DNA from: Oscillospiraceae bacterium
Lineage (GTDB): Bacteria; Bacillota; Clostridia; Oscillospirales; UBA929
Direction of reading: 5' to 3'
Length of the DNA: 40,581 nucleotides
NCBI GenBank assembly: GCA_031255175.1
Contig: JAIRTA010000059.1
Coordinates: forward strand, 1 to 40,581
The notes beneath the pieces are model-generated. The model did no database searches, was not told where the DNA came from, and was given only the letters and a program-made list of their open reading frames with translations. Below are positions 7,477 through 14,412 of this stretch, piece by piece (within the stretch, counting starts at the first letter, position 1; every line of letters begins with the position of its first letter). The translations under genes were made by a program, and so were the position numbers.

Positions 7477-7617
7477 CCGTCCTCTGTGGACGGCGCGGTC
7501 TCCCTGCACGAGGCCCACGACATCGCCCAGCGCGTCTACGACACCATCGAGGCGGAGTTTCCTTCCGTCAAACACTGCATGGTCCACGTCAACCCGGACG
7601 ACAAAACAGAGGCGTAA
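7477..7617 (+). pseudogene. C-terminal remnant of a cation diffusion facilitator (CDF) transporter
   Basis: The plus frame ending at TAA 7615-7617 encodes SVDGAVSLHEAHDIAQRV, then EAEFPSVKHCMVHVNP. This matches the cytoplasmic C-terminal domain of CDF zinc/iron/manganese efflux proteins (pattern ..EAH.IA..V...I...FP.V....VHV.P). The six membrane helices and metal sites are absent, and upstream sequence in frame is not transporter-like. It is therefore a truncated relic beside tRNA-Ser, probably left by deletion or insertion. Confidence 0.7.
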
Positions 7618-7657
7618 GAAGCCGCCGCCGGGGGTTTTGCATGTGGAAATTTATGGT

Positions 7658-7745
7658 TATCTGCATATTATTTGTTGTAAAATATGCAGATACTTTGTTT
7701 TTTGGCTTGACAATCTGCATATAATCGATTATGTTATATGCAGAT
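7658..7745 (+). promoter_or_regulatory. Two palindromic operators upstream of the Fic gene
   Basis: Operator 1: TATCTGCATATT (7658-7669) and its exact reverse complement (7681-7692), 11-nt spacer. Operator 2: ATCTGCATATAA (7713-7724) and its exact reverse complement (7734-7745), 9-nt spacer. The decamer ATCTGCATAT thus occurs four times in 88 bp. Operator 2 covers the spacer and -10 of the promoter at 7707-7735; the operator centres are about 54 bp apart, near five helical turns. This looks like a tightly repressed, probably autoregulated promoter. Confidence 0.8.
7707..7735 (+). promoter_or_regulatory. Promoter of the Fic gene
   Basis: A perfect -35 TTGACA (7707-7712), 17-nt spacer and -10 TATGTT (7730-7735) precede the Fic start by about 43 bp. 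It is embedded in operator 2. Confidence 0.75.
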
Positions 7746-7778
7746 ACCAAAAGCGCATCTGACAAAGGCGGTATGCAT

Positions 7779-8822
7779 ATGAGATATTTTGATTATTCCT
7801 TTCTCGAACACGGCATGCTCCCCGCGGGGCTCGTCAACGTTGTCGGCGCGATCAACGACATGCGCGGTCGCGAGAACGCACTCAGGGCAAACTATCCCGA
7901 CATTTTCACGCAACTGGAAAGCATTGCGAAAGTAGAAAGCGTCAAAGGCTCGAACGAAATCGAGGGCATTGTTACGAGTGAACAACGCATAAACGAGATT
8001 GTGAACCACAGTGCCGCGCCGCAAAATCACAACGAGGCGGAAATTGCCGGATACCGCGACGCGCTCGCGCTTGTCCACGCCGACCGCGCCATGCTTGATA
8101 TTCGCGAACGCGATATTCTGCGGCTGCATGAGATTATGCTGTCGTACTTACCGACAGGCGGCGGCCGCTACAAAAGCAGCGACAATGTGATTATGGAGAT
8201 CGACGCGCACGGAGCGCGGCGGGTTCGTTTTACGCCCACACCCGCCGCCGAAACCGCTGAAACAATGGAGCAGCTGATCCTTGCGTACATGGACGCACGT
8301 GATAACCCAACCGTAAACAGTCTGCTTTTGATCCCGTGCTTTGTCCTCGACTTTCTCTGCATACACCCATTTTCGGACGGCAATGGACGTGTTTCACGTC
8401 TGCTGTCACTGCTGCTCCTATATAAAAATGGGTTTGACGCAGGTCGGTATATTTCGTTTGAGGAACAAATCAACGTAAATAAAGAAGCCTACTACAGAGC
8501 GCTAAAAGAGAGTTCCAACGGATGGCATACAGGCGAAAACAGCTATTTCCCGTTCATTGAGAACTTCGTCACAACGCTTCTTTTGTGCTACAAAGAACTC
8601 GATAAGCGATTCGCGGCCGTAAACAGCGGCAAGGTCACCAAACGGGCACGCATTGAAGCGACTGTGCTGAACAGTCTGCTCCCGATAAGCAAGCGGGAGG
8701 TCTGTTATCTCCTACCGGACGTGAGTCCAACCACCGTTGAAATGGTGATCGCGTCAATGCTGAAGTCAGGCGCGATTGAGAAAATTGGCTTGGCACGGAA
8801 TACAAAATATATCCGGCGATAA
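7779..8822 (+). CDS. Fic family protein (AMPylase) with C-terminal winged helix
   Basis: A 347-residue Fic-domain protein, expected to move AMP (or a related nucleotide moiety) from a nucleotide to a protein hydroxyl. The active-site motif HPFSDGNGRVSR is complete at residues 196-207. An N-terminal inhibitory-helix motif SNEIEG at about 58-63 fits [S/T]xxxE[G/N], so the enzyme should be self-inhibited (class II). The last 50 residues (SLLPISKREVCYLLPDVSPT, then IEKIGLARNTKYIRR) look like a winged helix-turn-helix. I chose ATG 7779 because the AAAGGCGG site is 7 nt upstream; ATG 7773 is too close to it. The DNA-binding end together with the operators upstream suggests autoregulation (inference). 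Confidence 0.93.
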   Translation: MRYFDYSFLEHGMLPAGLVNVVGAINDMRGRENALRANYPDIFTQLESIAKVESVKGSNEIEGIVTSEQRINEIVNHSAAPQNHNEAEIAGYRDALALVHADRAMLDIRERDILRLHEIMLSYLPTGGGRYKSSDNVIMEIDAHGARRVRFTPTPAAETAETMEQLILAYMDARDNPTVNSLLLIPCFVLDFLCIHPFSDGNGRVSRLLSLLLLYKNGFDAGRYISFEEQINVNKEAYYRALKESSNGWHTGENSYFPFIENFVTTLLLCYKELDKRFAAVNSGKVTKRARIEATVLNSLLPISKREVCYLLPDVSPTTVEMVIASMLKSGAIEKIGLARNTKYIRR

Positions 8823-8833
8823 GATAGAAACGC

Positions 8834-8867
8834 AGCCCATACCCACTGTGTGACAATGGGTGTGGGC
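8834..8867 (+). terminator. Hairpin after the Fic gene
   Basis: GCCCATACCCA pairs with TGGGTGTGGGC (one G-T pair) 12 nt after the Fic stop. The T tract is poor (CTTATAT), so termination is likely but not certain. Confidence 0.45.
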
Positions 8868-8956
8868 CTTATATGTGGACAAAGCGATGGCGAATTTACT
8901 GATACTCGCGCCGGACGAGGTAACACAGCGCAAAACCCAAAACACGGCGGCACCTG

Positions 8957-8986
8957 TTGACGAAGGGATCAAGTAGGTGATAAAAT
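8957..8986 (+). promoter_or_regulatory. Putative promoter abutting a long palindrome
   Basis: TTGACG (8957-8962), an 18-nt spacer and TAAAAT (8981-8986) precede the dehydratase beta subunit gene. The 60-bp palindrome begins on the last base of the -10, so transcription would start inside its left arm. Confidence 0.5.
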
Positions 8987-9049
8987 ATACCTGAGAGCGG
9001 TAACATTTGCCGCAGGTGTGGTAAATGTTACCGCTCTCAGGTATACAAA
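8986..9049. repeat. Long inverted repeat, copy 1 of a dispersed element
   Basis: Arms 8986-9011 and 9020-9045 are 26 nt each with a single mismatch, around the 8-nt loop GCAGGTGT. A related copy lies at 38690-38750 before yajC; the two share AGCGGTAACATTTGC / GCAAATGTTACCGCT-type arms and the flank GGTAYACAAA. It sits in the 5' leader of the gene at 9075. It could be an operator, an mRNA hairpin or a REP-like mobile palindrome. Confidence 0.8.
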
Positions 9050-9074
9050 CAGCCAAAACAAACGGAGGAAACAT

Positions 9075-9608
9075 ATGTGGCAGCACATCGACGCGCCGCT
9101 TTCGGATGAGGTGATTTCGCGGCTGCGCAGCGGGGATATGGCAACGGTGAGCGGCGTCGTCTATACGGGCAGAGACGCCGCTCACAGGCGGATGGCGGAG
9201 GCCCTCGCGCGGGGAGAGGCCCTCCCTTTTGAGCCGGAGGGCCAGATCATCTACTACGCCGGCCCCTGCCCCGCTCCGCCGGGCCGGGTGATCGGTTCCA
9301 TCGGGCCCACCACCAGCGGACGCATGGACGCTTACGCGCCCGCGCTGATCCGGCGCGGCCTGAAGGTCATGATCGGCAAAGGCCTGCGCAGCCCCGAGGT
9401 TATCGAGGCCATACGGGCCTGCGGCGGCGTCTATTTCGCCGCCGTCGGCGGCGCCGCCGCGCTGATGAGCCGCTGTGTCAAACAGGCGGAGGTCATCGCC
9501 TACCGGGATCTCGGCACGGAGGCCGTCCGCCGCCTGCTCGTTGAGGACCTTCCCGTCGTCGTGGCCATCGACTGCCACGGGGGCAACTTATACGCGCGCC
9601 GCCATTAA
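9075..9608 (+). CDS. Fumarate hydratase class I / L(+)-tartrate dehydratase beta subunit, lone
   Basis: A 177-residue protein of the beta-domain family found as the C-terminal half of class I fumarases and as the small subunit (TtdB/FumB-like) of two-subunit enzymes. Family motifs are YYAGPCPAPPGRVIGSIGPT, TTSGRMDAYAP, and MIGKGLRS, with FAAVGGAAALMS further on. The [4Fe-4S] cluster is carried by the alpha subunit, which normally precedes this gene; none is present in the window. Either the alpha subunit is elsewhere or the gene is a leftover. GGAGGA sits 5 nt before ATG 9075. The 3' end overlaps the convergent hemerythrin gene by 21 nt. Confidence 0.9.
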   Translation: MWQHIDAPLSDEVISRLRSGDMATVSGVVYTGRDAAHRRMAEALARGEALPFEPEGQIIYYAGPCPAPPGRVIGSIGPTTSGRMDAYAPALIRRGLKVMIGKGLRSPEVIEAIRACGGVYFAAVGGAAALMSRCVKQAEVIAYRDLGTEAVRRLLVEDLPVVVAIDCHGGNLYARRH

Positions 9609-10010
9609 CACTTCCCCGCGAAGATGCGCCGCGACTTTTTTGTCCTCACGTTTGATGTGACTCACCAGCCAGTCGCCGATGCGGGCGTTCACCTTTCCCA
9701 CCATCGCGATGGTGGGGCCCTCCGATTTGAGCTGCCGGCTCAAGTCGGCCACCGCCAGTTTGAACCCGTCGTGGAGCCGCTTGTGGTTTGTGTAGTCCGG
9801 GTAGCGGTGCTGCACTTGCAGCTTCTCCTCATCCGCAAAATGCTTGGCTGTGTATTGCGACAGAAAATCCATCGTCTCGTTCAGCGCCGCGCGGCCTTTG
9901 CCGCCGGAGCACGCCGCCAACAGGTTGTTGATGGCATTGATCAATTCTTTGTGCTGTGTGTCGATCAGCGCGTACCCTGTCTCCAGGTCCTGACTCCATG
10001 TGTAAGACAA
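9588..10010 (-). CDS. Bacteriohemerythrin
   Basis: A 140-residue single-domain hemerythrin, a four-helix bundle binding O2 at a di-iron site. All seven expected ligands are present: H20 (DTQHKEL), H57 and E61 (KHFADEE), H76 and H80 (HKRLH), H118 and D123 (SHIKRED). The length is typical. The start codon is TTG at 10010 (TTG TCT TAC ACA TGG), with AAGGAG 9 nt upstream; no ATG fits. In anaerobes such proteins are thought to sense or scavenge oxygen. The gene converges with and overlaps the dehydratase beta gene. Confidence 0.93.
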   Translation of the reverse strand: MSYTWSQDLETGYALIDTQHKELINAINNLLAACSGGKGRAALNETMDFLSQYTAKHFADEEKLQVQHRYPDYTNHKRLHDGFKLAVADLSRQLKSEGPTIAMVGKVNARIGDWLVSHIKREDKKVAAHLRGEVLMAARV

Positions 10011-10127
10011 CCGTGGTCACTCCTTATGTATTCATTAAAGACCTTCCCAAAATGGTGCGGTCCCCTTACTCATATCATCGATGGGACAAAGCCGCGTTTT
10101 TAGTGTTTTTTGGAAAAGAGGGCGTTC

Positions 10128-10799
10128 ATGGCGGAAATTTATCTGCTGAATCTGACGGCCCCCCTGCCCGAAGCGCAGTATGGGGCATTGTTGTCGCGCG
10201 TGTCGGCGGCGCGGCGCAAACGGATTGAGGCCTTTCGGTTTGAGGCCGACCGCGCGCGGTGCCTGCTGGGCGCCGTCCTGGTGCGCTACCTGGCCGCCCG
10301 CGCGGGCCTTCCCCGCGGCGAGGCGCTCATGTTTACCTGCAACCGCTACGGCAAGCCGTATTTCGCGGGCCGGGGCCGGTATTTCAATCTCTCCCACTCC
10401 GGAGACTGGATCATCTGCGGGTGGAGCGACCGGGAGATCGGCGTCGATGTGCAGCACCTGACCCCGGTGGCGCCGGACATCGACCGGCTCGTCTTCCACG
10501 AAAAGGAGCGCGCGGTGCTGCGGACCGCGCGGAGCGACGAGGCGCGGCGGGTGCTCTTTTACGACTACTGGACATTAAAAGAGGCCTATGTCAAGTACCT
10601 GGGCACGGGGCTCTCCACCCCCCTGCGCTCGATCTGTTTTCACCTCTCCCCCGACGGCGGCGTCCGCTGTGAGGGCCTCGGCGACACGCCGCGCTTTTTC
10701 CGCCGCGACGTCGACGCCACCCACAAGCTGGCCGTTTGTACCGAAGACGGCGGCGTTGACTTTCACGCGCTGACGGTCGAACAGCTGGCGGACGCCTGA
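10128..10799 (+). CDS. 4'-phosphopantetheinyl transferase, Sfp type
   Basis: A 223-residue Sfp-type enzyme that loads phosphopantetheine onto a conserved Ser of carrier proteins. Key motifs are NLSHSGDW (residues 87-94), GVDVQ (105-109) and FYDYWTLKEAYVKYLGTG (about 144-161) with the Mg-binding Glu of KEA. The second Mg ligand, usually Glu in GVD.E, is Gln here. I chose ATG 10128 after AGAGGG; a TTG at 10110 would add six residues without a better site. No polyketide or nonribosomal peptide genes are in the window, so its carrier protein is elsewhere. Confidence 0.92.
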   Translation: MAEIYLLNLTAPLPEAQYGALLSRVSAARRKRIEAFRFEADRARCLLGAVLVRYLAARAGLPRGEALMFTCNRYGKPYFAGRGRYFNLSHSGDWIICGWSDREIGVDVQHLTPVAPDIDRLVFHEKERAVLRTARSDEARRVLFYDYWTLKEAYVKYLGTGLSTPLRSICFHLSPDGGVRCEGLGDTPRFFRRDVDATHKLAVCTEDGGVDFHALTVEQLADA

Positions 10800-10823
10800 A
10801 ATTTTATGCTTCAACGACAGAAA

Positions 10824-10865
10824 GGCCCGCTATATTATTGTATAAACCACAACACATAGCGGGCC
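10824..10865 (-). terminator. Hairpin between convergent genes
   Basis: GGCCCGCTAT (10824-10833) pairs exactly with ATAGCGGGCC (10856-10865). On the minus strand it is followed by TTTCTGT, so it probably ends the small membrane protein transcript and may also serve the phosphopantetheinyl transferase. Confidence 0.55.
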
Positions 10866-10948
10866 CATGAAATTCTCACGCACCTGTGAAACTCTCACGC
10901 AATGGCACTTAATGGAACTTAATTACATTCAATGGAATTCAGCGGCAT

Positions 10949-11347
10949 TCAACGGTCAAATTTGTCCTCGTTCGCGTTCAGCTCGTCCGGCAGTACGGCG
11001 GGTTCCGGGTCTATCTGCCACTCGCCCTGTGTCTCGATCAGTTCCGGGGGCGCCTCAACGACGTTCGGCTGCACGGGGGCGGGCACGGCGGCAAGGGCCA
11101 TGAGCTTCTGCTTCTGGATCAGCCAGCCCAGCGCGGCGAGAGCCACGGCATAGATGACGTAAATGATGGAGCTCTGCATGAAGTCGTTTAAGATGTTCAT
11201 CGCGTAGGGGGCCAGGTCCACGCCGCTGGCCTTGGCTTCATCCAGACTTTTGACCAGCTCGTTGGCAAAGAGAACCGCGCATGTGAGGAGGCCCGCGGCC
11301 AACAGGAACAGGAAGATGCCGAAAATGGAGACTTTAAACTTTTTCAT
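10949..11347 (-). CDS. Small membrane protein of unknown function (two TM segments)
   Basis: A 132-residue protein starting MKKFKVSIFGIFLFLLAAG. Two hydrophobic segments are clear (about residues 6-30 and 60-78), joined by a short acidic stretch, then a Pro/Glu-rich C-terminal tail (ALAAVPAPVQPNVVEAPPEL) that is probably disordered. I do not recognise a family. The start at 11347 has a GAGAGGA site; an in-frame upstream extension to 11413 is not convincing. It is divergent from the efflux operon at 11616, separated by about 270 bp that include a TATAAT at 11577-11582 facing the operon. Confidence 0.65.
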   Translation of the reverse strand: MKKFKVSIFGIFLFLLAAGLLTCAVLFANELVKSLDEAKASGVDLAPYAMNILNDFMQSSIIYVIYAVALAALGWLIQKQKLMALAAVPAPVQPNVVEAPPELIETQGEWQIDPEPAVLPDELNANEDKFDR

Positions 11348-11615
11348 CGTGTCTTTCCTCTCTGTCTTCAAATGGCGCCCGGCAGACCGCGGACCGAATG
11401 ACAATTCGCCCAAACAGCTGCAAAACAGATTTCGCTTTTTGAGCGTTTTGACGCGAAGACCGGACTCCCCAAATTGTACTACATCCCCGGCCGTCTGTCA
11501 ATCTGCCTGCGATACTTGCCTGTGATATTTCTCATAAAATTTACATTTTGTCCAAACACTGTTTCTTTTTTTTCTTTATAATCAAAGGCGAGAATTCGTG
11601 CTGAGGGGGAGTTTT

Positions 11616-13607
11616 GTGAATCCGTCAGTTCCCGCACCAGAGCGCATACCTGAGTCCGGCGCCGCGACGCCGGTCGAAAAAAAGGCCGGACGCAGGAAGA
11701 CCGGCAAGCGTCTTAAAAAGATCCTCATCATCGTGGCAGTGGTGGTCGCCGCGCTTGTGCTCCTATACTTGTGGCGTCACCGCCCGGTGGAAGAGGGCGG
11801 CACGCGGTACATAGACAGCACGGTCACGCGCGGCAACATCTCCGTGTCGATCAGCGGGCCGGGCGCCATCGCGCCGAACAACCAATACGAGGTCATTGCC
11901 CTCGTGCAGGGGGAGATCTTGGAATCTCCTTTTGAGGAGGGGCAAGAGGTCGAAAAGGGAGACATCTTGTACCGGATCGACCCGGAGAACGCGATCAACA
12001 ACATCGACAGGGCCCGGACGTCGCTGGAGCGGGCCGAGCTCTCGTACGAGCAGACGCTAAACGGCACCAAGGTCGATTACCCGAATGTCACCGCCTCCAT
12101 CGGCGGCATCATCACGACGCTCTATGTGGAGGACGGCGACAACATTCAGACCGGCGGCCGCGTGGCCGATATTGTGGACAGCGACCATCTGCTGCTCACC
12201 CTGCCTTTCAATGAAGACGCCGCCGCCACACTGTCGGTGGGCGCCGCCGCCACGGCGTATCTCGAAGACAGCGACATCGCCATTGCCGGCTCGGTGCGCC
12301 GCGTGTACGACGCCGTATCCGTCTCCGCCACCGGCGCGCCGGTGCGCAATGTGGAGATCCTGCTTGAAAACCCCGGCGCCGTCGGCGAGGGGGACCGCGC
12401 GACGGCGCTGGTGGGCAGCGTCGCCTGCAACGACGCCGGGACGGTCGGCTACCTCGACACCAAGACGGTGACGGCCCGGTCCGGCGGCAAGATCCAAGGT
12501 CTCACCGTGCGGCAGGGCGACCGCGTCTCCGCCGGCCAGCGGCTGGCTGTCGTCACCTTTGACGCCGGCAGTTCCACGGAACTGCAAATCCGCTCGGCCT
12601 CTTTGGGCGTCAAAGACGCGCAGCTCACCCTGGAAAACGCGGAGGCGCAGCTCGACGACTATGTGATCACCGCCCCCATCGGCGGAACCATACTCAAAAA
12701 GACGTCAAAGGCGGGCGACACGCTGGACGCGACGAATACGCGCACCGTAATGGCGATCATCGCCGATATGTCGCAGGTGACCTTCGACATCAGCGTCGAC
12801 GAACTGGACATCAGCCGCGTCGAGGTGGGCCAGACGGTGGAGGTGACCGCCGACGCGCTGCCGGGCAGCGTCTTTATGGGCGCGGTCGACAGCATCAGTA
12901 TGCTGGGGGTCACGCAAAACGGCGTCACCACCTACCCTGTGAAGGTGGTCGTCAAAGACCACAAGGGTCTGCTGCCGGGGATGAACGTAACCGGTGCCAT
13001 CTTGTTTGAGTCGGCGGAAAATGTATTGCGCGTACCCGCCGCCGCCGTGATCCGCGGCAACTTCGTGCTGCTGAAGCTCGCGGAGGGCCAGACGGAGGAG
13101 GACGCCCGGCGGGAACACGCGCTGTCGTCCGCGGGCGCAAACGGCGGAGCTTCTTTTGACGGTTCTTTCGGCGGCGCGGCCGGCGAAGGCACGCCGCCCG
13201 GTCGGGGCAACTTCGGCGGCGCGGAGGGCGCGCGGGGCGAACCACCGCCCGGCGGCTTTGGCGGCACGGCCCGAAACGCCGGCGCGGCGGACCGGGCAGA
13301 CACGCCGCCGGCTGAAAATGCAGGCGGCGCGGAGATCTCCGCGGACGGCGGCGCCGAGAGGCCTTCGGCCAACCAGGCGGCGGCTCCGGCCGGCTACGCG
13401 TATATCCAGGTGCGCACGGGGATCAACGACGAGACGTGGATCGAGATCACGGACGGCCTGCGCGAGGACGATGTGGTCGCGATACAGGTCAACATCTCCA
13501 ACGCAAACAACGGCTTCTTCGGCATGGGCGGTATGGGCGGCGGTATGGGCGGCGCCGCCAGGTCGATGCCGGCCGGCGGTGCCACGTTCTCCGCGGGCCG
13601 AGGTTAA
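11616..13607 (+). CDS. MacA-like efflux adaptor (HlyD family) with duplicated lipoyl half-motifs
   Basis: A 663-residue membrane-anchored adaptor for an ABC exporter. A basic N-terminus leads to one membrane helix (about residues 35-53). The extracytoplasmic part has four lipoyl-like half motifs: VQGEILESPFEEGQEVEKGD (about 97), IGGIITTLYVEDGDNIQTGG (about 162), SGGKIQGLTVRQGDRVSAGQ (about 289) and IGGTILKKTSKAGDTL (about 355). A normal MacA has two, so one domain appears duplicated. Residues about 507-591 are a low-complexity Gly/Ala/Pro insert, and the end is a Gly-Met-rich tail. The start GTG 11616 follows GAGGGGGAG at 5 nt; GTG 11598 is weaker. It is 5 nt from the ATPase gene. Confidence 0.88.
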   Translation: MNPSVPAPERIPESGAATPVEKKAGRRKTGKRLKKILIIVAVVVAALVLLYLWRHRPVEEGGTRYIDSTVTRGNISVSISGPGAIAPNNQYEVIALVQGEILESPFEEGQEVEKGDILYRIDPENAINNIDRARTSLERAELSYEQTLNGTKVDYPNVTASIGGIITTLYVEDGDNIQTGGRVADIVDSDHLLLTLPFNEDAAATLSVGAAATAYLEDSDIAIAGSVRRVYDAVSVSATGAPVRNVEILLENPGAVGEGDRATALVGSVACNDAGTVGYLDTKTVTARSGGKIQGLTVRQGDRVSAGQRLAVVTFDAGSSTELQIRSASLGVKDAQLTLENAEAQLDDYVITAPIGGTILKKTSKAGDTLDATNTRTVMAIIADMSQVTFDISVDELDISRVEVGQTVEVTADALPGSVFMGAVDSISMLGVTQNGVTTYPVKVVVKDHKGLLPGMNVTGAILFESAENVLRVPAAAVIRGNFVLLKLAEGQTEEDARREHALSSAGANGGASFDGSFGGAAGEGTPPGRGNFGGAEGARGEPPPGGFGGTARNAGAADRADTPPAENAGGAEISADGGAERPSANQAAAPAGYAYIQVRTGINDETWIEITDGLREDDVVAIQVNISNANNGFFGMGGMGGGMGGAARSMPAGGATFSAGRG

Positions 13608-13612
13608 CGCCC

Positions 13613-14299
13613 ATGATAAGACTGGAAGATATTTACAAAATATACAACACCGGGGAGAACGAAGTCCGCGCGGTCGATGGCATCTCCCTCACAATCCAAA
13701 AGGGCGAGTATGTGGCGATTGTCGGCCAGTCCGGCTCCGGCAAATCGACGCTGATGAACATCATCGGCTGCCTCGACGTGCCGACTGCGGGCCGTTACCT
13801 GCTGGACGGGGACGACGTAGGGGCGCTGTCGGACAACAAGCTGGCCGACATCCGCAACCGGCGCCTCGGATTTGTCTTTCAGCAGTACAATCTCATCGCC
13901 AAGCTGAACGTGCTCGAAAATGTGGAACTGCCGCTCCAATACGGCGGATATTCCGCGCGGCAGCGGCGGGAGAAGGCGGAGGGAGCGCTTGCGCGCGTCG
14001 GACTGTTGGACCGCTTGCACCACCTGCCCTCCCAGCTCTCCGGCGGCCAGCAGCAGCGCGTATCGATCGCCCGGGCGCTGGTGAGTGACCCTTCCGTCAT
14101 CCTGGCCGACGAGCCCACAGGCGCGCTGGATTCGAGAACGGGCCTCGACGTGCTCCAATTTTTGACACAATTGAACGAGCAGGGCAACACGATCGTGCTC
14201 ATCACTCACGACAGCAAAATCGCCTCGATGGCCCGGCGCGTCGTCAATATCAGCGACGGGAAGATCATCTCCGACGAACCGTCGGCCGCGCCCGCCTGA
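13613..14299 (+). CDS. ABC transporter ATP-binding protein, MacB/LolD type
   Basis: A 228-residue ATPase of the MacB/LolD class, powering a mechanotransmission-type exporter. Walker [10 protein letters not shown] is at residues about 39-47, the Q loop in FVFQQYNL, signature LSGGQQQR, Walker [14 protein letters not shown] and the H loop [12 protein letters not shown] is characteristic of this class. It starts 5 nt after the adaptor stop and precedes the permease, the standard adaptor-ATPase-permease order in Gram-positives. Confidence 0.96.
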   Translation: MIRLEDIYKIYNTGENEVRAVDGISLTIQKGEYVAIVGQSGSGKSTLMNIIGCLDVPTAGRYLLDGDDVGALSDNKLADIRNRRLGFVFQQYNLIAKLNVLENVELPLQYGGYSARQRREKAEGALARVGLLDRLHHLPSQLSGGQQQRVSIARALVSDPSVILADEPTGALDSRTGLDVLQFLTQLNEQGNTIVLITHDSKIASMARRVVNISDGKIISDEPSAAPA

Positions 14300-14412
14300 C
14301 ACCGGATTTTGGGGCGAAATTTCAGGCCGCATACGGTTCGAACGCCGGAAACCCGTCCGGCGCCGGCGCGCCGCCCCCGACTGCACAGGGAGGGGACCAA
14401 GGGAGGGACCAG

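Noticed and set aside
7289-7762. A 157-codon plus frame starting inside tRNA-Ser
   Set aside because: It begins within the tRNA, crosses the terminator and ends in the Fic operators; no protein features.
8895-8984. A 29-codon plus frame between Fic and the palindrome
   Set aside because: It lacks a ribosome site and overlaps the putative promoter at 8957-8986; possibly a remnant but not supportable.
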